Positions 26,283-34,645 of a DNA stretch of 44,566 nt are shown here, piece after piece. The notes under the pieces are model-generated. The model searched no databases and was not told the origin of the DNA. It saw nothing but the letters and a program-made list of their open reading frames with translations. The position numbers and the translations under genes were made by a program. Each line of letters starts with the position of its first letter. Positions within the stretch are counted from its first letter, which is position 1. The stretch is from an uncultured Lachnospiraceae bacterium. GTDB lineage: Bacteria > Bacillota > Clostridia > Lachnospirales > Lachnospiraceae. The stretch spans positions 1 to 44,566 of the forward strand of contig CAOKOL010000031.1 of assembly GCA_948470335.1 (NCBI GenBank), read 5' to 3'.

Positions 26283-27041
26283 TTACAAAACGGCATCCAC
26301 CAGGCATCTGGTATACTCGGACTGGGGGGACAGGATCACCTTATCCGGCGTTCCGGATTCCACCACTTTCCCATCGTACAACACCAGCACCCTGTCGCAG
26401 AACATCTGAACCAATGCCAGGTTGTGGCAGATAAAGATATAGGACAGCCCGTCCGCCTTTTGCAGGAACTGCAATAGTTCCAAAATCTGTTTCTGGACGG
26501 TAACATCCAATGCGCTGGTAGCTTCATCGCAGATCAATATCTTCGGCCCAATGGCCAGTGCCCTGGCAATGGCTGCCCTCTGACACTGGCCGCCGCTGAC
26601 CTCATAGGGATAACGGTCCGCAAATTCCTTTGACAGGCCGCAGCGCTCCAACAGCCCCACGACCCGCTTCCGGCGTTCCTCTTTGGAAACACCATGGTTT
26701 TTCAGGCTTTCGCTGATTCCGTCTCCCAACGTACGGCGAGGGTCAAAAGACCCTGCCGGATTCTGAAACACCATCTGCATGTCCACGTAAATATCCCGCA
26801 GCGCAGCGCCTTTGGCGTGGGTAATATCCCTGCCATTTACGGCAATTGTTCCTTCCGTCGCGTCAATCAGCCTGGTAACTAACTTCGCAACCGTACTCTT
26901 GCCTGAGCCTGACTCTCCCACGACGCCTAATATTTCCCCGGGAAACAACTGAAAACTCACATGGTCAACGGCGACAAAATCCTTTTTCCCCCGTTTCTGA
27001 AATATTTTCGTCAGGTTCTTAACCTCCAAAATGGGTTCCAT
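26283..27041 (-). CDS. ABC importer ATPase, NikE/DppF-like
   Basis: 252 residues. Walker A GESGSGKST, Q-loop MVFQNPAGSFDPRRTLGD, signature VSGGQCQRAAIARAL, Walker B ILICDEATSALD and the switch His in ICHNLALV are intact. The protein ends shortly after the nucleotide-binding domain, as in NikE, without the C-terminal oligopeptide-type extension of OppF. The start codon follows the upstream ATPase stop directly (TAAATG), with GGAGGAGC as ribosome site. Last gene of the leftward five-gene importer operon. Confidence 0.9.
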   Translation of the reverse strand: MEPILEVKNLTKIFQKRGKKDFVAVDHVSFQLFPGEILGVVGESGSGKSTVAKLVTRLIDATEGTIAVNGRDITHAKGAALRDIYVDMQMVFQNPAGSFDPRRTLGDGISESLKNHGVSKEERRKRVVGLLERCGLSKEFADRYPYEVSGGQCQRAAIARALAIGPKILICDEATSALDVTVQKQILELLQFLQKADGLSYIFICHNLALVQMFCDRVLVLYDGKVVESGTPDKVILSPQSEYTRCLVDAVL

Positions 27042-27824
27042 TTAGCTCCTCCGTAATCTGGGTACTGCCGAAAGCAGTTTTTTTGTATAATCGTTTTGTG
27101 GGGTATTCAACACCCGCTCCGCATCGCCGTATTCCATAACATTGCCGTAGTTCAGTACCAGTACCCGATCCGCCATGGCGGATACAACGCCAATGTCGTG
27201 GGTCACAATGATAATCGCGGTACCAAACATATCCCGCATCTGCCGCATCTCCATAACCACCTGTTTCTGTACGGCCACGTCCAGCGCACTGGTAGGCTCA
27301 TCCGCAAGCAGGATCGCCGGGGTCATCAGCATGGCGATGGCGATTCCGGCCCGCTGGTTCATGCCGCCGGAAAGCTCGAAAGGATAACTGTCCCAAATCC
27401 GGCCGGCATCTTTAAAATTCAGTTTGTCAAACAACTCCAGCGCCCGCTCCTTTGCCTCCTCTTTGGATATCTCCATATGGGCGGACATGCTTTCATGAAC
27501 CTGCCCGCCGATGGTACGGATGGGACAAAGGGACGCTCCGGCATCCTGAAAAATCATGCCGATCTTCGCCCCTCGGATTTTCCTGAGCTCCCGCTCCGGA
27601 AGATCCGGGATATTCTGCCCCTCAAACCAGATATCTCCCTTTGTCACCATCCCGTTGCTACCCAAAAGCCCCATGGCAGCCTTGATCAGAGTGGACTTCC
27701 CGCTGCCCGACTCCCCTACCATCCCTAAAATTTCACCGGGCTGCAAAGAAACGCTTACATCGTGGACAACAGGCCTTCCCCCGAATGATATTTCTACATG
27801 GTCATATTTCAACAACTCGGCCAT
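27042..27824 (-). CDS. ABC importer ATPase, NikD/DppD-like
   Basis: 260 residues. Walker A GESGSGKST, FQDAGASLCPIRTIGG at the Q-loop, signature LSGGMNQRAGIAIAM, Walker B ILLADEPTSALD and the switch VTHDIGVV. Short C-terminus, like NikD. AAGGAGG lies 8 bases before ATG. It works as a heterodimer with the next gene's product to energise the two permeases. Confidence 0.9.
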   Translation of the reverse strand: MAELLKYDHVEISFGGRPVVHDVSVSLQPGEILGMVGESGSGKSTLIKAAMGLLGSNGMVTKGDIWFEGQNIPDLPERELRKIRGAKIGMIFQDAGASLCPIRTIGGQVHESMSAHMEISKEEAKERALELFDKLNFKDAGRIWDSYPFELSGGMNQRAGIAIAMLMTPAILLADEPTSALDVAVQKQVVMEMRQMRDMFGTAIIIVTHDIGVVSAMADRVLVLNYGNVMEYGDAERVLNTPQNDYTKKLLSAVPRLRRS

Positions 27825-27886
27825 TACGGCATCCTCCTTGCGGCTGGTTTTATTCTCAAAACATATTTATTTCGGAATATCCGGCT

Positions 27887-29473
27887 CTAATTGATATCCA
27901 GATCCGCAGTCAGTTCATAAAAATCACAGGGATGAGCCACCAGCCCGGTGACATTTGACTTGCTGATCATGCTCATACGCAGGAAAGAGCAGAACACAAA
28001 AGCGTTGTCATTCAAAAGCTGCTGCTGCATCTGAATGGCGGTCTGGTTACGCTCCTCCGTATCAAAGGTACTGTTCAACTGTACCGCCAGCTCCTCAATC
28101 TCGCCACTGTGGTAGCTGCCCCTATTCATGGTAGAGGCGTCCAGACAGTGGGTGGAAAAGAAATTAGCGGGGTCACCCAGGCCGCAGTTTACGTTGGCGC
28201 CCACATAAATATCCCAGGCCGACTGGTCCTTGGCGATATTGTTATGATCCGCGGTCACGTTCAGATCCACCCGGATGCCGATCTCCTTCAGCGTGGCCTG
28301 TGCGGACTCGGCCAAAAGCGGCAGTTCCTGACGGCTCGGATAGCTGAGCCAGCGGATCGCCAGCTTCTGCCCGCCCTTCTCCCGGATGCCGTCCCCGTCG
28401 GAATCCACCCAGCCCGCTTCCTCCAAAACAGCCTTGGCGCCCTCAGGGTCATAGGTCTTTGCGGTAAGGGTGGAACCGCCGAAAGCAACGGTATCGGGAA
28501 ATACGCCCTTGCCCACATAGCCATAGCCATTCAGCAGCGTATTTACAAAACCTTCTTTATTAATACCCATCGCCACAGCCTCCCGGACCGCGTCGTCCTG
28601 AATGACAGGCGACGTAAAATTCATCTGGCAGTAAAAGGAACGGCTGGTCTGGGTACCGGAGAAAGTATAGTTATCATTCTCAAACAGCGGGTAGCTGGCA
28701 TAGGCCATACCGTAAGCGGCGTCGATCTCGCCGGACTGGAGCGCCAGGGCCAGGGTATCGCCGTCGGAAATGGTACGAACGGTAATCTCGTCGATCTTCA
28801 CGTCACCGTCCCAGTAGCTTTCATTTTTCACCAGATTCAAATGGTCATCGGTAATCAGTTCAACAGCAACATAAGGACCGGTGCCCACCACGATACCATC
28901 CTCCGTAACACCGGCTTCCATGTCGATAATACAGCCATAGGGTTCACTTAAGTAGTTCAGCAGAGAAGGGGCGGGAACAGAAGTTTTAATCGTAAGGTCC
29001 AAACCGTCCGCATCGATACTTTCGATCCTCAGGTCGCCTCTTGCTCTGTCATGGGCCTCGATCAGATCCTCCAGGCATGCCTTTACCGCGGCAGCGTCAC
29101 AGACCTTGCCGTTAGAAAAACACACATTATCTTTCAGGGTAATCTTCCAGGTCAGATCGTCCGGCCGTTCAAAAGAAGCGGCGATCCAGGGATCCAGCTC
29201 CATGCTGTCATTAATCTTAAACAGCGTTTCGCCCACGCCGTAACGCATACAGGCCCAGCCTGCGTATGCATAGTGGGGATTCACATTAGGCTCCTCATTC
29301 TCCGCGTTAAATGTAGTATCACCGAAGACAAATGTTTTTTTGCCGGCGCTTCGGGCATTTTCGTTGTCCTCGCCGCCGGCTGTTCCGGAACCGGTATCAC
29401 CTTTACTGCCACAGCCGGCCAGTATGCCGACGGACAGGCATACTGCCAATAGAACCGCGATTACCTTTTTCAT
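27887..29473 (-). CDS. Extracellular solute-binding lipoprotein, nickel/peptide (SBP family 5)
   Basis: 528 residues. Signal peptide with lipobox ILAGC at residues ~17-21, Gly/Asn-rich linker, then the family-5 fold: NPHYAYAGWACMRYGVGETL, LTWKITLKDNVCFSNGKVCDAAAVK, and the AVAMGINKEGFVN segment. Binds the substrate outside the cell for the NikBC/DppBC-like permeases. The set (short ATPases, SBP-5) fits nickel, metallophore or short-peptide uptake; the ligand cannot be read from sequence. ATG at 29473 follows AAGGAACAGTAAT; the longer frame adds eight unlikely residues. Confidence 0.9.
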   Translation of the reverse strand: MKKVIAVLLAVCLSVGILAGCGSKGDTGSGTAGGEDNENARSAGKKTFVFGDTTFNAENEEPNVNPHYAYAGWACMRYGVGETLFKINDSMELDPWIAASFERPDDLTWKITLKDNVCFSNGKVCDAAAVKACLEDLIEAHDRARGDLRIESIDADGLDLTIKTSVPAPSLLNYLSEPYGCIIDMEAGVTEDGIVVGTGPYVAVELITDDHLNLVKNESYWDGDVKIDEITVRTISDGDTLALALQSGEIDAAYGMAYASYPLFENDNYTFSGTQTSRSFYCQMNFTSPVIQDDAVREAVAMGINKEGFVNTLLNGYGYVGKGVFPDTVAFGGSTLTAKTYDPEGAKAVLEEAGWVDSDGDGIREKGGQKLAIRWLSYPSRQELPLLAESAQATLKEIGIRVDLNVTADHNNIAKDQSAWDIYVGANVNCGLGDPANFFSTHCLDASTMNRGSYHSGEIEELAVQLNSTFDTEERNQTAIQMQQQLLNDNAFVFCSFLRMSMISKSNVTGLVAHPCDFYELTADLDIN

Positions 29474-29510
29474 ATTACTGTTCCTTTCTTTCTTCATAAA
29501 ATAAATCTTT

Positions 29511-30368
29511 TCATCCGGAGCGGCTGTTCCGGGGGTCCATGTAATCCCGGACCGTATCGCCTAATAGATTAAATAACACGACGGTAATAAAGATACCGAT
29601 ACCGGGTGAGAGAACCACCCACGGGTACATCTGCAGCATGCTTCGGCCGCTGCTCATCATATTGCCCCATTCCGCCGTGGGCGGTACGGCGCCCAGCCCC
29701 AGGAATGACAGCCCTGCCAGTTCCATCATCATCGTGCCGATGTCCAGCATAGCGGTCACCAGGATGGGGCCCAGAATATTTGGCAGGATATGCCGGATAA
29801 TGACCTGTGCGGAGGAACTTCCCGCCAATTTCGCTGCGCTGATGAAATCTCCCGCCTTAATGGCAAGGGTCTGGCCGCGTGCCACCCTGGAATATTTGGG
29901 CCAACTGACCACCGCCAAAGCCAGCACCGCGTTCCCGATTCCTCCGTTCAGCAACGCGGCTACGGCCATGGCAAATACCAGGCCGGGAAAAGCCAGACAG
30001 ATATCGGAAATCCGCATCACCACCGAATCCACCCTGCCGCCGTAATAGCCGCAGAGCGTCCCCACCAGGGTGCCGAACACGGAGATCGCCGCCACCAGGG
30101 CAAGCGTGGCAAATATACTGGTCCGCCCGCCCACCAGGACCCGGGAAAACATATCCCTTCCATGGTGGTCCGTCCCCATAATATGGCTGGCGGAAGGCGG
30201 CTGCATCGCCTTGTCCAGATTTTGCAGGTAAGGGTCATAGGGCGCCAGGCGCATGGAAAAAAGGGCTGCCAGCAGCAGCGCCGCTACCAACGCAAGAAAT
30301 ATGTACAGCCTTAGTTTCGTGTTGTCGCGCCTGAGCTTTTGCGCGCGGACCGTAACAGCTTTACTCAT
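29511..30368 (-). CDS. ABC importer permease, NikC/DppC-like
   Basis: 285-residue inner-membrane permease with an N-terminal span (residues ~22-42), the family opening APYDP, HIMGTDHHGRDMFSRVLVGGRTS, five further spans and the ATPase-coupling loop AAKLAGSSSAQVIIRHILPN. Start overlaps the upstream permease stop by 4 bases (ATGA), so the two are translationally coupled. Confidence 0.92.
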   Translation of the reverse strand: MSKAVTVRAQKLRRDNTKLRLYIFLALVAALLLAALFSMRLAPYDPYLQNLDKAMQPPSASHIMGTDHHGRDMFSRVLVGGRTSIFATLALVAAISVFGTLVGTLCGYYGGRVDSVVMRISDICLAFPGLVFAMAVAALLNGGIGNAVLALAVVSWPKYSRVARGQTLAIKAGDFISAAKLAGSSSAQVIIRHILPNILGPILVTAMLDIGTMMMELAGLSFLGLGAVPPTAEWGNMMSSGRSMLQMYPWVVLSPGIGIFITVVLFNLLGDTVRDYMDPRNSRSG

Positions 30369-31309
30369 TCCTCCATACCTCCCAGACGAATTCTAGGATC
30401 GAAAAACCGATAAGAAAGATCCGTAACCAGATTCACCATCACATAGATAATGGCCATCCACATCACATATGCCTGAATAATCGGATAATCCCTCATGTTG
30501 ATGGCCTCCACCGCCATTTTCCCTACGCCGTCCCACATAAAAATAGATTCCACAATGGCCGTGCCCCCCAGAAGGCTTCCCACGGACAGCGTCAAAAGAG
30601 TAATGATGGTAACCAGGGACGCTTTCAAAACACTTTTCCACATGATTACGGAGAATTTCACGCCCCTGGCCTTGGCGCCTGCCACATACTCTTTACCAAG
30701 CTCATCCAGAATCGTGGCCCGCACCTGCCGCAGGTATTTGGCGGACATGGCTATGGCCAGCGTCAGGCTGGGCATGGCCACGCTTTTTGCTCCCACGCCT
30801 TCCGCGATTACCGGGAACACATTTAACCGGACCGCGAAGAAATACATCAAAAGCAGCGCCACAAAGAAATTCGGCATGCTGTTCCCCAAGAAACTGCAGA
30901 TCTGGATCAGGTAATCCGTGAATTTATCCTGCTTAACCGCAGCTAAAATCCCCAGGGGAATTGATATGACTATGGTCAGAAGAACAGAAGTTACCGTCAA
31001 GAGCAGCGTAGCCGGAAGCTTGGACACAAAAGTTGAGAACACAGGCTTTGACGATATGTAGCTGGTTCCCATGTCTCCTTTCAGAAAATTGCCCAGCCAC
31101 ACAAAGTACTGGACCAGGAAAGGCTTATCCAGCCCCAGTTCCCTTCTGGCCGCGTCGATTACCTCCTGGGAAACCGCGGAACCGGTATTCTCCATCTTCT
31201 GCTCCACCGCGTCGCTGCCCGCGATACGCATCATGGCAAAAGACAGGAAGGTGATGGCCAGCAGGATCGGAATCAGCTGGAGCAAACGTTTTAACACATA
31301 TTTTTGCAT
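30365..31309 (-). CDS. ABC importer permease, NikB/DppB-like
   Basis: 314 residues beginning MQKYVLKRLLQLIPILLAITFLSF, the usual DppB/NikB first span, with six spans in all and the coupling segment AGAKARGVKFSVIMWKSVLKAS. First structural gene of the importer operon; GAGG lies 8 bases before ATG. About 240-390 bases of leader separate it from the two palindrome-linked promoters (sites v and iii). Confidence 0.92.
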   Translation of the reverse strand: MQKYVLKRLLQLIPILLAITFLSFAMMRIAGSDAVEQKMENTGSAVSQEVIDAARRELGLDKPFLVQYFVWLGNFLKGDMGTSYISSKPVFSTFVSKLPATLLLTVTSVLLTIVISIPLGILAAVKQDKFTDYLIQICSFLGNSMPNFFVALLLMYFFAVRLNVFPVIAEGVGAKSVAMPSLTLAIAMSAKYLRQVRATILDELGKEYVAGAKARGVKFSVIMWKSVLKASLVTIITLLTLSVGSLLGGTAIVESIFMWDGVGKMAVEAINMRDYPIIQAYVMWMAIIYVMVNLVTDLSYRFFDPRIRLGGMEE

Positions 31310-31544
31310 TAGGCTACCTCACTTTTGCATACTTATCCCCGCCCTGTTCCCTCTTATGTATGACTCTTTAAATCTCATCGGCAAAGCTCCATCCCGGAAC
31401 AAAAGACAGGCCGTGATAACAAAAATCAGCATAAGATTCCGGCATCCGGCAAAAAAATTCACGCCCTTTGCCGGAAAAAGAACCGGCATAAAAGAATATA
31501 TTATTACTGCCAAAACTGATCCTGTTTTGTCTTTCACATTAATC

Positions 31545-31591
31545 ATTGTAATTAACAAAAAATAACCGTACAAGCCCCCTGGGGAAATGGG
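31545..31591 (-). promoter_or_regulatory. Palindrome-linked promoter, site (v), proximal to ABC operon
   Basis: Minus strand CCCATTTCCCC-AGGGGG, CTTGTAC (-35 TTGTAC, 31568-31573), 17-bp spacer, TACAAT (31545-31550). It starts directly after the stop of the mini-gene. Confidence 0.65.
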
Positions 31592-31593
31592 TT

Positions 31594-31659
31594 TTACACC
31601 TGAAACCTGCACCGCAGGGCCGCTTCTTCTGCTAATCTGGTATTCCATTCAGGCATCAT
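31594..31659 (-). CDS. Candidate 21-residue mini-gene between tandem promoters
   Basis: ATG at 31659 is preceded by AAGGAG at a 5-base distance, one of the best ribosome sites in the window. The peptide starts MMPEWNTRL, continues with an Ala/Glu helix-like stretch and ends RCRFQV before TAA at 31594. Transcription from site (iii) would place it ~38 bases from the start. It could be a leader peptide, a small functional peptide or the stub of a lost gene. No family was recognised. Confidence 0.4.
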   Translation of the reverse strand: MMPEWNTRLAEEAALRCRFQV

Positions 31660-31703
31660 ACCCTCTCCTTCTATGCTGCTGTTATTAAATATCGCTGCGT
31701 TCT

Positions 31704-31755
31704 ATTCTAACAGATGCATCTGTCCGTTTTAAGCCCCCATGGGGGATAAAAAATT
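31704..31755 (-). promoter_or_regulatory. Palindrome-linked promoter, site (iii), distal to ABC operon
   Basis: Minus strand TTTTTTATCCCCC-AT-GGGGG, CTTAAAA (-35 TTAAAA, 31727-31732), 17-bp spacer, TAGAAT (31704-31709). The 5+5 G/C palindrome is exact. Confidence 0.65.
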
Positions 31756-31790
31756 GCATAATATTCAGTTCACAAATTTTTTCATTGTAT

Positions 31791-31834
31791 AAACAGACAG
31801 GCTCCCGTTTTAACATCCGGAAACCTGTCTGTTT
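31791..31834. terminator. Hairpin after the methyltransferase operon
   Basis: AAACAGACAGG (31791-31801) pairs perfectly with CCTGTCTGTTT (31824-31834), 22-base loop. It lies 45 bases after the second methyltransferase; the U-tract is weak, so termination efficiency is uncertain. Confidence 0.5.
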
Positions 31835-31878
31835 CTGACTTTATACTCTTTCTTAATCGACACTGGCCGCTTCCAGCT

Positions 31879-32646
31879 TCACTCCTTAAAAGCGGCGATT
31901 CTGAACATACGGTCAGGCATATAAAATTCATCACGCTCTTTATAAACCCGGTCCCCGAATCTGGTATCCGTTTCAATATGGGAAAAACCAATCTGTGCCA
32001 GTACCGCCGTATCCCACACGGGCCTGGCCAGGCTGCTGATGGCCAGCATATGGTAAATCTCATGGCACTCATCCTTTAGTTCGTCACTGATCTTTTGATG
32101 GGCAAGATTTTCAGGGCTTTTCAGCCATCGGTGCGCGTTCTTCGCGTATTCGGCATCAAAGTTCAGAAGGATCCCCCCTGTTTTCAGCACCCGGAACCAT
32201 TCCTGATACGCGTCGATCGGATGCGGCAGGGTCCACGTCAAGTTACGGGAAATAACGACGTCAAAAGTTCCGTCAGGAAATGCCAGTTTCTCCGCGTCCA
32301 TCGTAACCGCTCTCACGTTTCCTTCATCCAGCCCGAACAACCGGAGCATCTGTCCGGTACGGCAGACCATATCCTCTGTCAAATCGATCCCCGTAACCGA
32401 ATGGCCTTGTTTCCCAAGCAGCACCTCAAAAAATCCGGCTCCGCAGCCAATATCAAGAATATTCAGATTTTTGCCCTGGGGGAGCAGCGCGCTGATTTCA
32501 TCAAGCCACCGCCCCGCCTTATCACTTTCCAGTTCCCGATACCGGATATCAAAAAAGCTGTCTGCCCTTTTTGTCCAGTAACCCGTCACCCGGTCTTTGA
32601 TATCCGCAGGTTCCTCCTCAAAAGAAATATTACATAGTTCTCCCAT
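31879..32646 (-). CDS. Class I SAM-dependent methyltransferase (second of a paralogous pair)
   Basis: 255 residues. SAM-binding motif I NILDIGCGAGFFEVLL, acidic GIDLTEDM at motif II, MDAEKLAFPDGTFDVVISRNLTW at motifs III-IV and LKTGGILLNFDAEY at motif V/VI. The SRNLTW signature is shared with the upstream paralogue. N-terminal helix DRVTGYWTKRADSFFDIR and a C-terminal cap may form the acceptor site. It starts one base after the stop of the first methyltransferase. Substrate unknown; position beside a nickel/peptide-type importer suggests a small molecule imported or exported in that context. Confidence 0.85.
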   Translation of the reverse strand: MGELCNISFEEEPADIKDRVTGYWTKRADSFFDIRYRELESDKAGRWLDEISALLPQGKNLNILDIGCGAGFFEVLLGKQGHSVTGIDLTEDMVCRTGQMLRLFGLDEGNVRAVTMDAEKLAFPDGTFDVVISRNLTWTLPHPIDAYQEWFRVLKTGGILLNFDAEYAKNAHRWLKSPENLAHQKISDELKDECHEIYHMLAISSLARPVWDTAVLAQIGFSHIETDTRFGDRVYKERDEFYMPDRMFRIAAFKE

Positions 32647-32647
32647 T

Positions 32648-33430
32648 TTACCTTCCTTTCACAGCCTGAATACAAAACATCGGCGTAGACGCGTAGTTTA
32701 TTTTTTCTTTCTCCGAATACAGGATATCCCCTATATTCCTTTCCGCCAGAACATGCTCCATCCCATATCCTTTTAACAATTCCACATCCCAGTCCGGCCG
32801 GTCCAGAGGACTCAGCGGCATCTTCAGCGCGATCCGCTCCATTCTGTCAAAATTCTCGCCGATGTTGTAATCCTCCATCGCGTTTTCGGCCACCTTTCTT
32901 CTGTCAGCCTCATATTCCTTCCGTTTTTCCCCGTCAAAAAGATACCGGTACCAGTTCGCGTCAAAATTCAGCAACAGGCCGCCCCTTTTCAGTACCCGCA
33001 TCCAACTTGCGTATGCTGTTTCGGGATGCTCCAGGTTCCATGTCAGATTGCGGGAGAGCACCACGTTAAAAGTCTCATCCGGCATCGTAAGCTTGTGGGC
33101 ATCCTCCTTCACAAAGCGAATCCGGTCTGACAGATCCTCCGCGTTTAAGCTGGCCTGCGCAAGCATAGCTTCCGTATAATCCGCCGCCGTAACCCGATAC
33201 CCAAGTTCAGCGAGAATAATAGAAAGAAAACCGGGACCTGCGCCAATATCCAATATATGTAATTCCCTGCGGGCAATGCCGGGGAAGTGTTCCATGATCC
33301 GTCCATCCAGAAATGCCGACCAGTTTCCTCTCTGGCATCCGCTTAATTCTTCCTGGTTCACCGCAGAGTATCCTTCCGCTCTTTCGGTCCAGTACGCTTT
33401 AATCTCTGTTAACAGCATTGATTGTTCCAA
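32648..33430 (-). CDS. Class I SAM-dependent methyltransferase (first of a paralogous pair)
   Basis: 260 residues. Motif I HILDIGAGPGFLSIIL, then DYTEAML, VKEDAHKLTMPDETFNVVLSRNLTW and LKRGGLLLNFDANWYRYLF. Start is TTG at 33430 with AAGGAGG 7-8 bases upstream; the ATG four codons later has no ribosome site. N-terminal AYWTERAEGYSAVNQEEL matches the arrangement of its paralogue. It is transcribed from the palindrome-linked site (iv) with a very short leader (~18 bases). Both copies look intact, so they may act as a heterodimer or on successive positions. Confidence 0.85.
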   Translation of the reverse strand: MEQSMLLTEIKAYWTERAEGYSAVNQEELSGCQRGNWSAFLDGRIMEHFPGIARRELHILDIGAGPGFLSIILAELGYRVTAADYTEAMLAQASLNAEDLSDRIRFVKEDAHKLTMPDETFNVVLSRNLTWNLEHPETAYASWMRVLKRGGLLLNFDANWYRYLFDGEKRKEYEADRRKVAENAMEDYNIGENFDRMERIALKMPLSPLDRPDWDVELLKGYGMEHVLAERNIGDILYSEKEKINYASTPMFCIQAVKGR

Positions 33431-33454
33431 TTGATTTCCTCCTTACACACTCTA

Positions 33455-33506
33455 AGTGTATCAAAACCAACCGGTTCCACAAGCCCCCCGGGGGGATAAA
33501 AAACAC
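33455..33506 (-). promoter_or_regulatory. Palindrome-linked promoter, site (iv), for the methyltransferases
   Basis: Minus strand GTTTTTTATCCCCCC-GGGGGG, CTTGTGG (-35 TTGTGG, 33477-33482), 16-bp spacer, TACACT (33455-33460). The CCCCCC/GGGGGG palindrome is perfect. Confidence 0.65.
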
Positions 33507-33727
33507 ACAAATTTTTTTCAATATTTTTTCCGCTTTCGCATATTTGTTGTGACAATCAGCGACTTCTTGCTCCGATACCGGCTGCCAACACATCGACTTT
33601 CGCACAATCCCTCCGTTATACCCGTCACCAATATAAACGTTAGAAACACAAAATTACCCGCTTTCTCCAAATCCCCCTGTTCCCTTCCTCCCAATTATAT
33701 AGTACAATCATCCTACAATCTAAATGA

Positions 33728-34645
33728 ATGCGTGGAAAAAAATTGAAAAAGACAATGATCGGCCGGGTTTCCGGCCAGGACGACGGGATGAAACTGGAGA
33801 CTTTCCTGAAAAGGAGGCTCCGTCTGACAAAAAATGAAATCAGCCGGGCAAAATTCCGGGAAAACGGAATCTGTGTAAACAAAGAACAAAGAAACGTCAG
33901 CGCGCTTCTGTCCGCCGGGGATCTGGTAGAAGTGCTGCTGGAAACGGGAAATGAAACCTCGAAAAATCTGAAAGCTTCAAAAAAAGAAATCTCCGTGCTC
34001 TACGAGGATACGGACATTATCGTAGCCGACAAACCCTCCGGCATCTGTGTCCATCCCTCTGACAGCAGAGATGGGGATACGCTGGCAAATCGTCTTGCTT
34101 TTTACCTGCGAAACAAAGGCGAAGACTCGGTGATCCGAATATTCGGAAGGCTGGATCGGGACACCTCCGGCGTGGTGCTGGCCGCAAAAAACCGGGCGGC
34201 GGCCACCCGGCTGGAACGTCAGCGAAAAAACGGGCAGCTTTTTAAAACCTATCTGGCCATCACAGAAGGAATCCCTCTGCCAGTAAACGGAACCATCCGT
34301 GCCCCTCTGGGATCGGACCCCAAAAACAGGAAACAAATGTGTGTAACGCCGGCAGGGAAACCGGCGGTGACATATTACGAAACGCTGGCGATGCAAAACG
34401 GCCTTGCCCTTGTCCGTCTGCGGCTGGAAACCGGCCGAACCCATCAGATCCGGGTTCACATGTCATCCGCCGGCTGCCCCCTTCTGGGCGATCCTCTGTA
34501 TGGAAACGGAGAGACGCCAAAGATCAGACGAACAGCCCTTCACGCACAGACCCTCTGTTTTTTGCAGCCCTTTACCGGGGAAATGTGCCAGGCAGCGGCG
34601 CCTGTTCCGCAGGATATGAACGCTATCGGCTTTTTCCTGCCGTAA
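33728..34645 (+). CDS. RluA/RluD-family 23S rRNA or tRNA pseudouridine synthase
   Basis: 305 residues: S4-like RNA-binding N-terminus (MKLETFLKRRLRLTKNEISRAKF), then the catalytic domain with IIVADKPSGICVHPS, the active-site Asp in FGRLDRDTSGVVLAAK, YLAITEGI and the LETGRTHQIRVHMSSAGCPL motif. Target uridine cannot be assigned. The start is uncertain: no good ribosome site precedes ATG 33728, and ATG 33755 (MIGRVSGQDDGMKL) fits the family N-terminus as well. The 3' end overlaps the convergent small membrane gene by 23 bases. Confidence 0.88.
   Translation: MRGKKLKKTMIGRVSGQDDGMKLETFLKRRLRLTKNEISRAKFRENGICVNKEQRNVSALLSAGDLVEVLLETGNETSKNLKASKKEISVLYEDTDIIVADKPSGICVHPSDSRDGDTLANRLAFYLRNKGEDSVIRIFGRLDRDTSGVVLAAKNRAAATRLERQRKNGQLFKTYLAITEGIPLPVNGTIRAPLGSDPKNRKQMCVTPAGKPAVTYYETLAMQNGLALVRLRLETGRTHQIRVHMSSAGCPLLGDPLYGNGETPKIRRTALHAQTLCFLQPFTGEMCQAAAPVPQDMNAIGFFLP

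Larger units (their letters stand above)
31310..31878. other. Leader/control region of the ABC operon
   Basis: 569 bases between the second methyltransferase and the first permease. In minus-strand order it contains a hairpin after the methyltransferase operon, palindrome promoter (iii), a 21-codon mini-gene with a strong ribosome site, palindrome promoter (v), and ~225 bases of leader. An open frame through 31648-31319 starts inside the mini-gene and lacks its own ribosome site. Confidence 0.55.

Noticed and set aside
31319..31648. 109-codon minus-strand frame in the ABC leader
   Set aside because: Its ATG lies inside the better-placed mini-gene without a ribosome site, and the translation looks random. 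It ends just before the permease, so a short coupled frame cannot be fully excluded.
25874..33506. C/G-tract palindromes as intrinsic terminators or MerR-type spacers
   Set aside because: They precede -35 boxes rather than lie between -35 and -10, and T-runs fall upstream of the palindrome in the direction of the genes.
34495..34645. Frameshift at the end of the pseudouridine synthase because of the convergent overlap
   Set aside because: The frame is intact through the conserved C-terminal motifs; a 23-base convergent overlap is not unusual.
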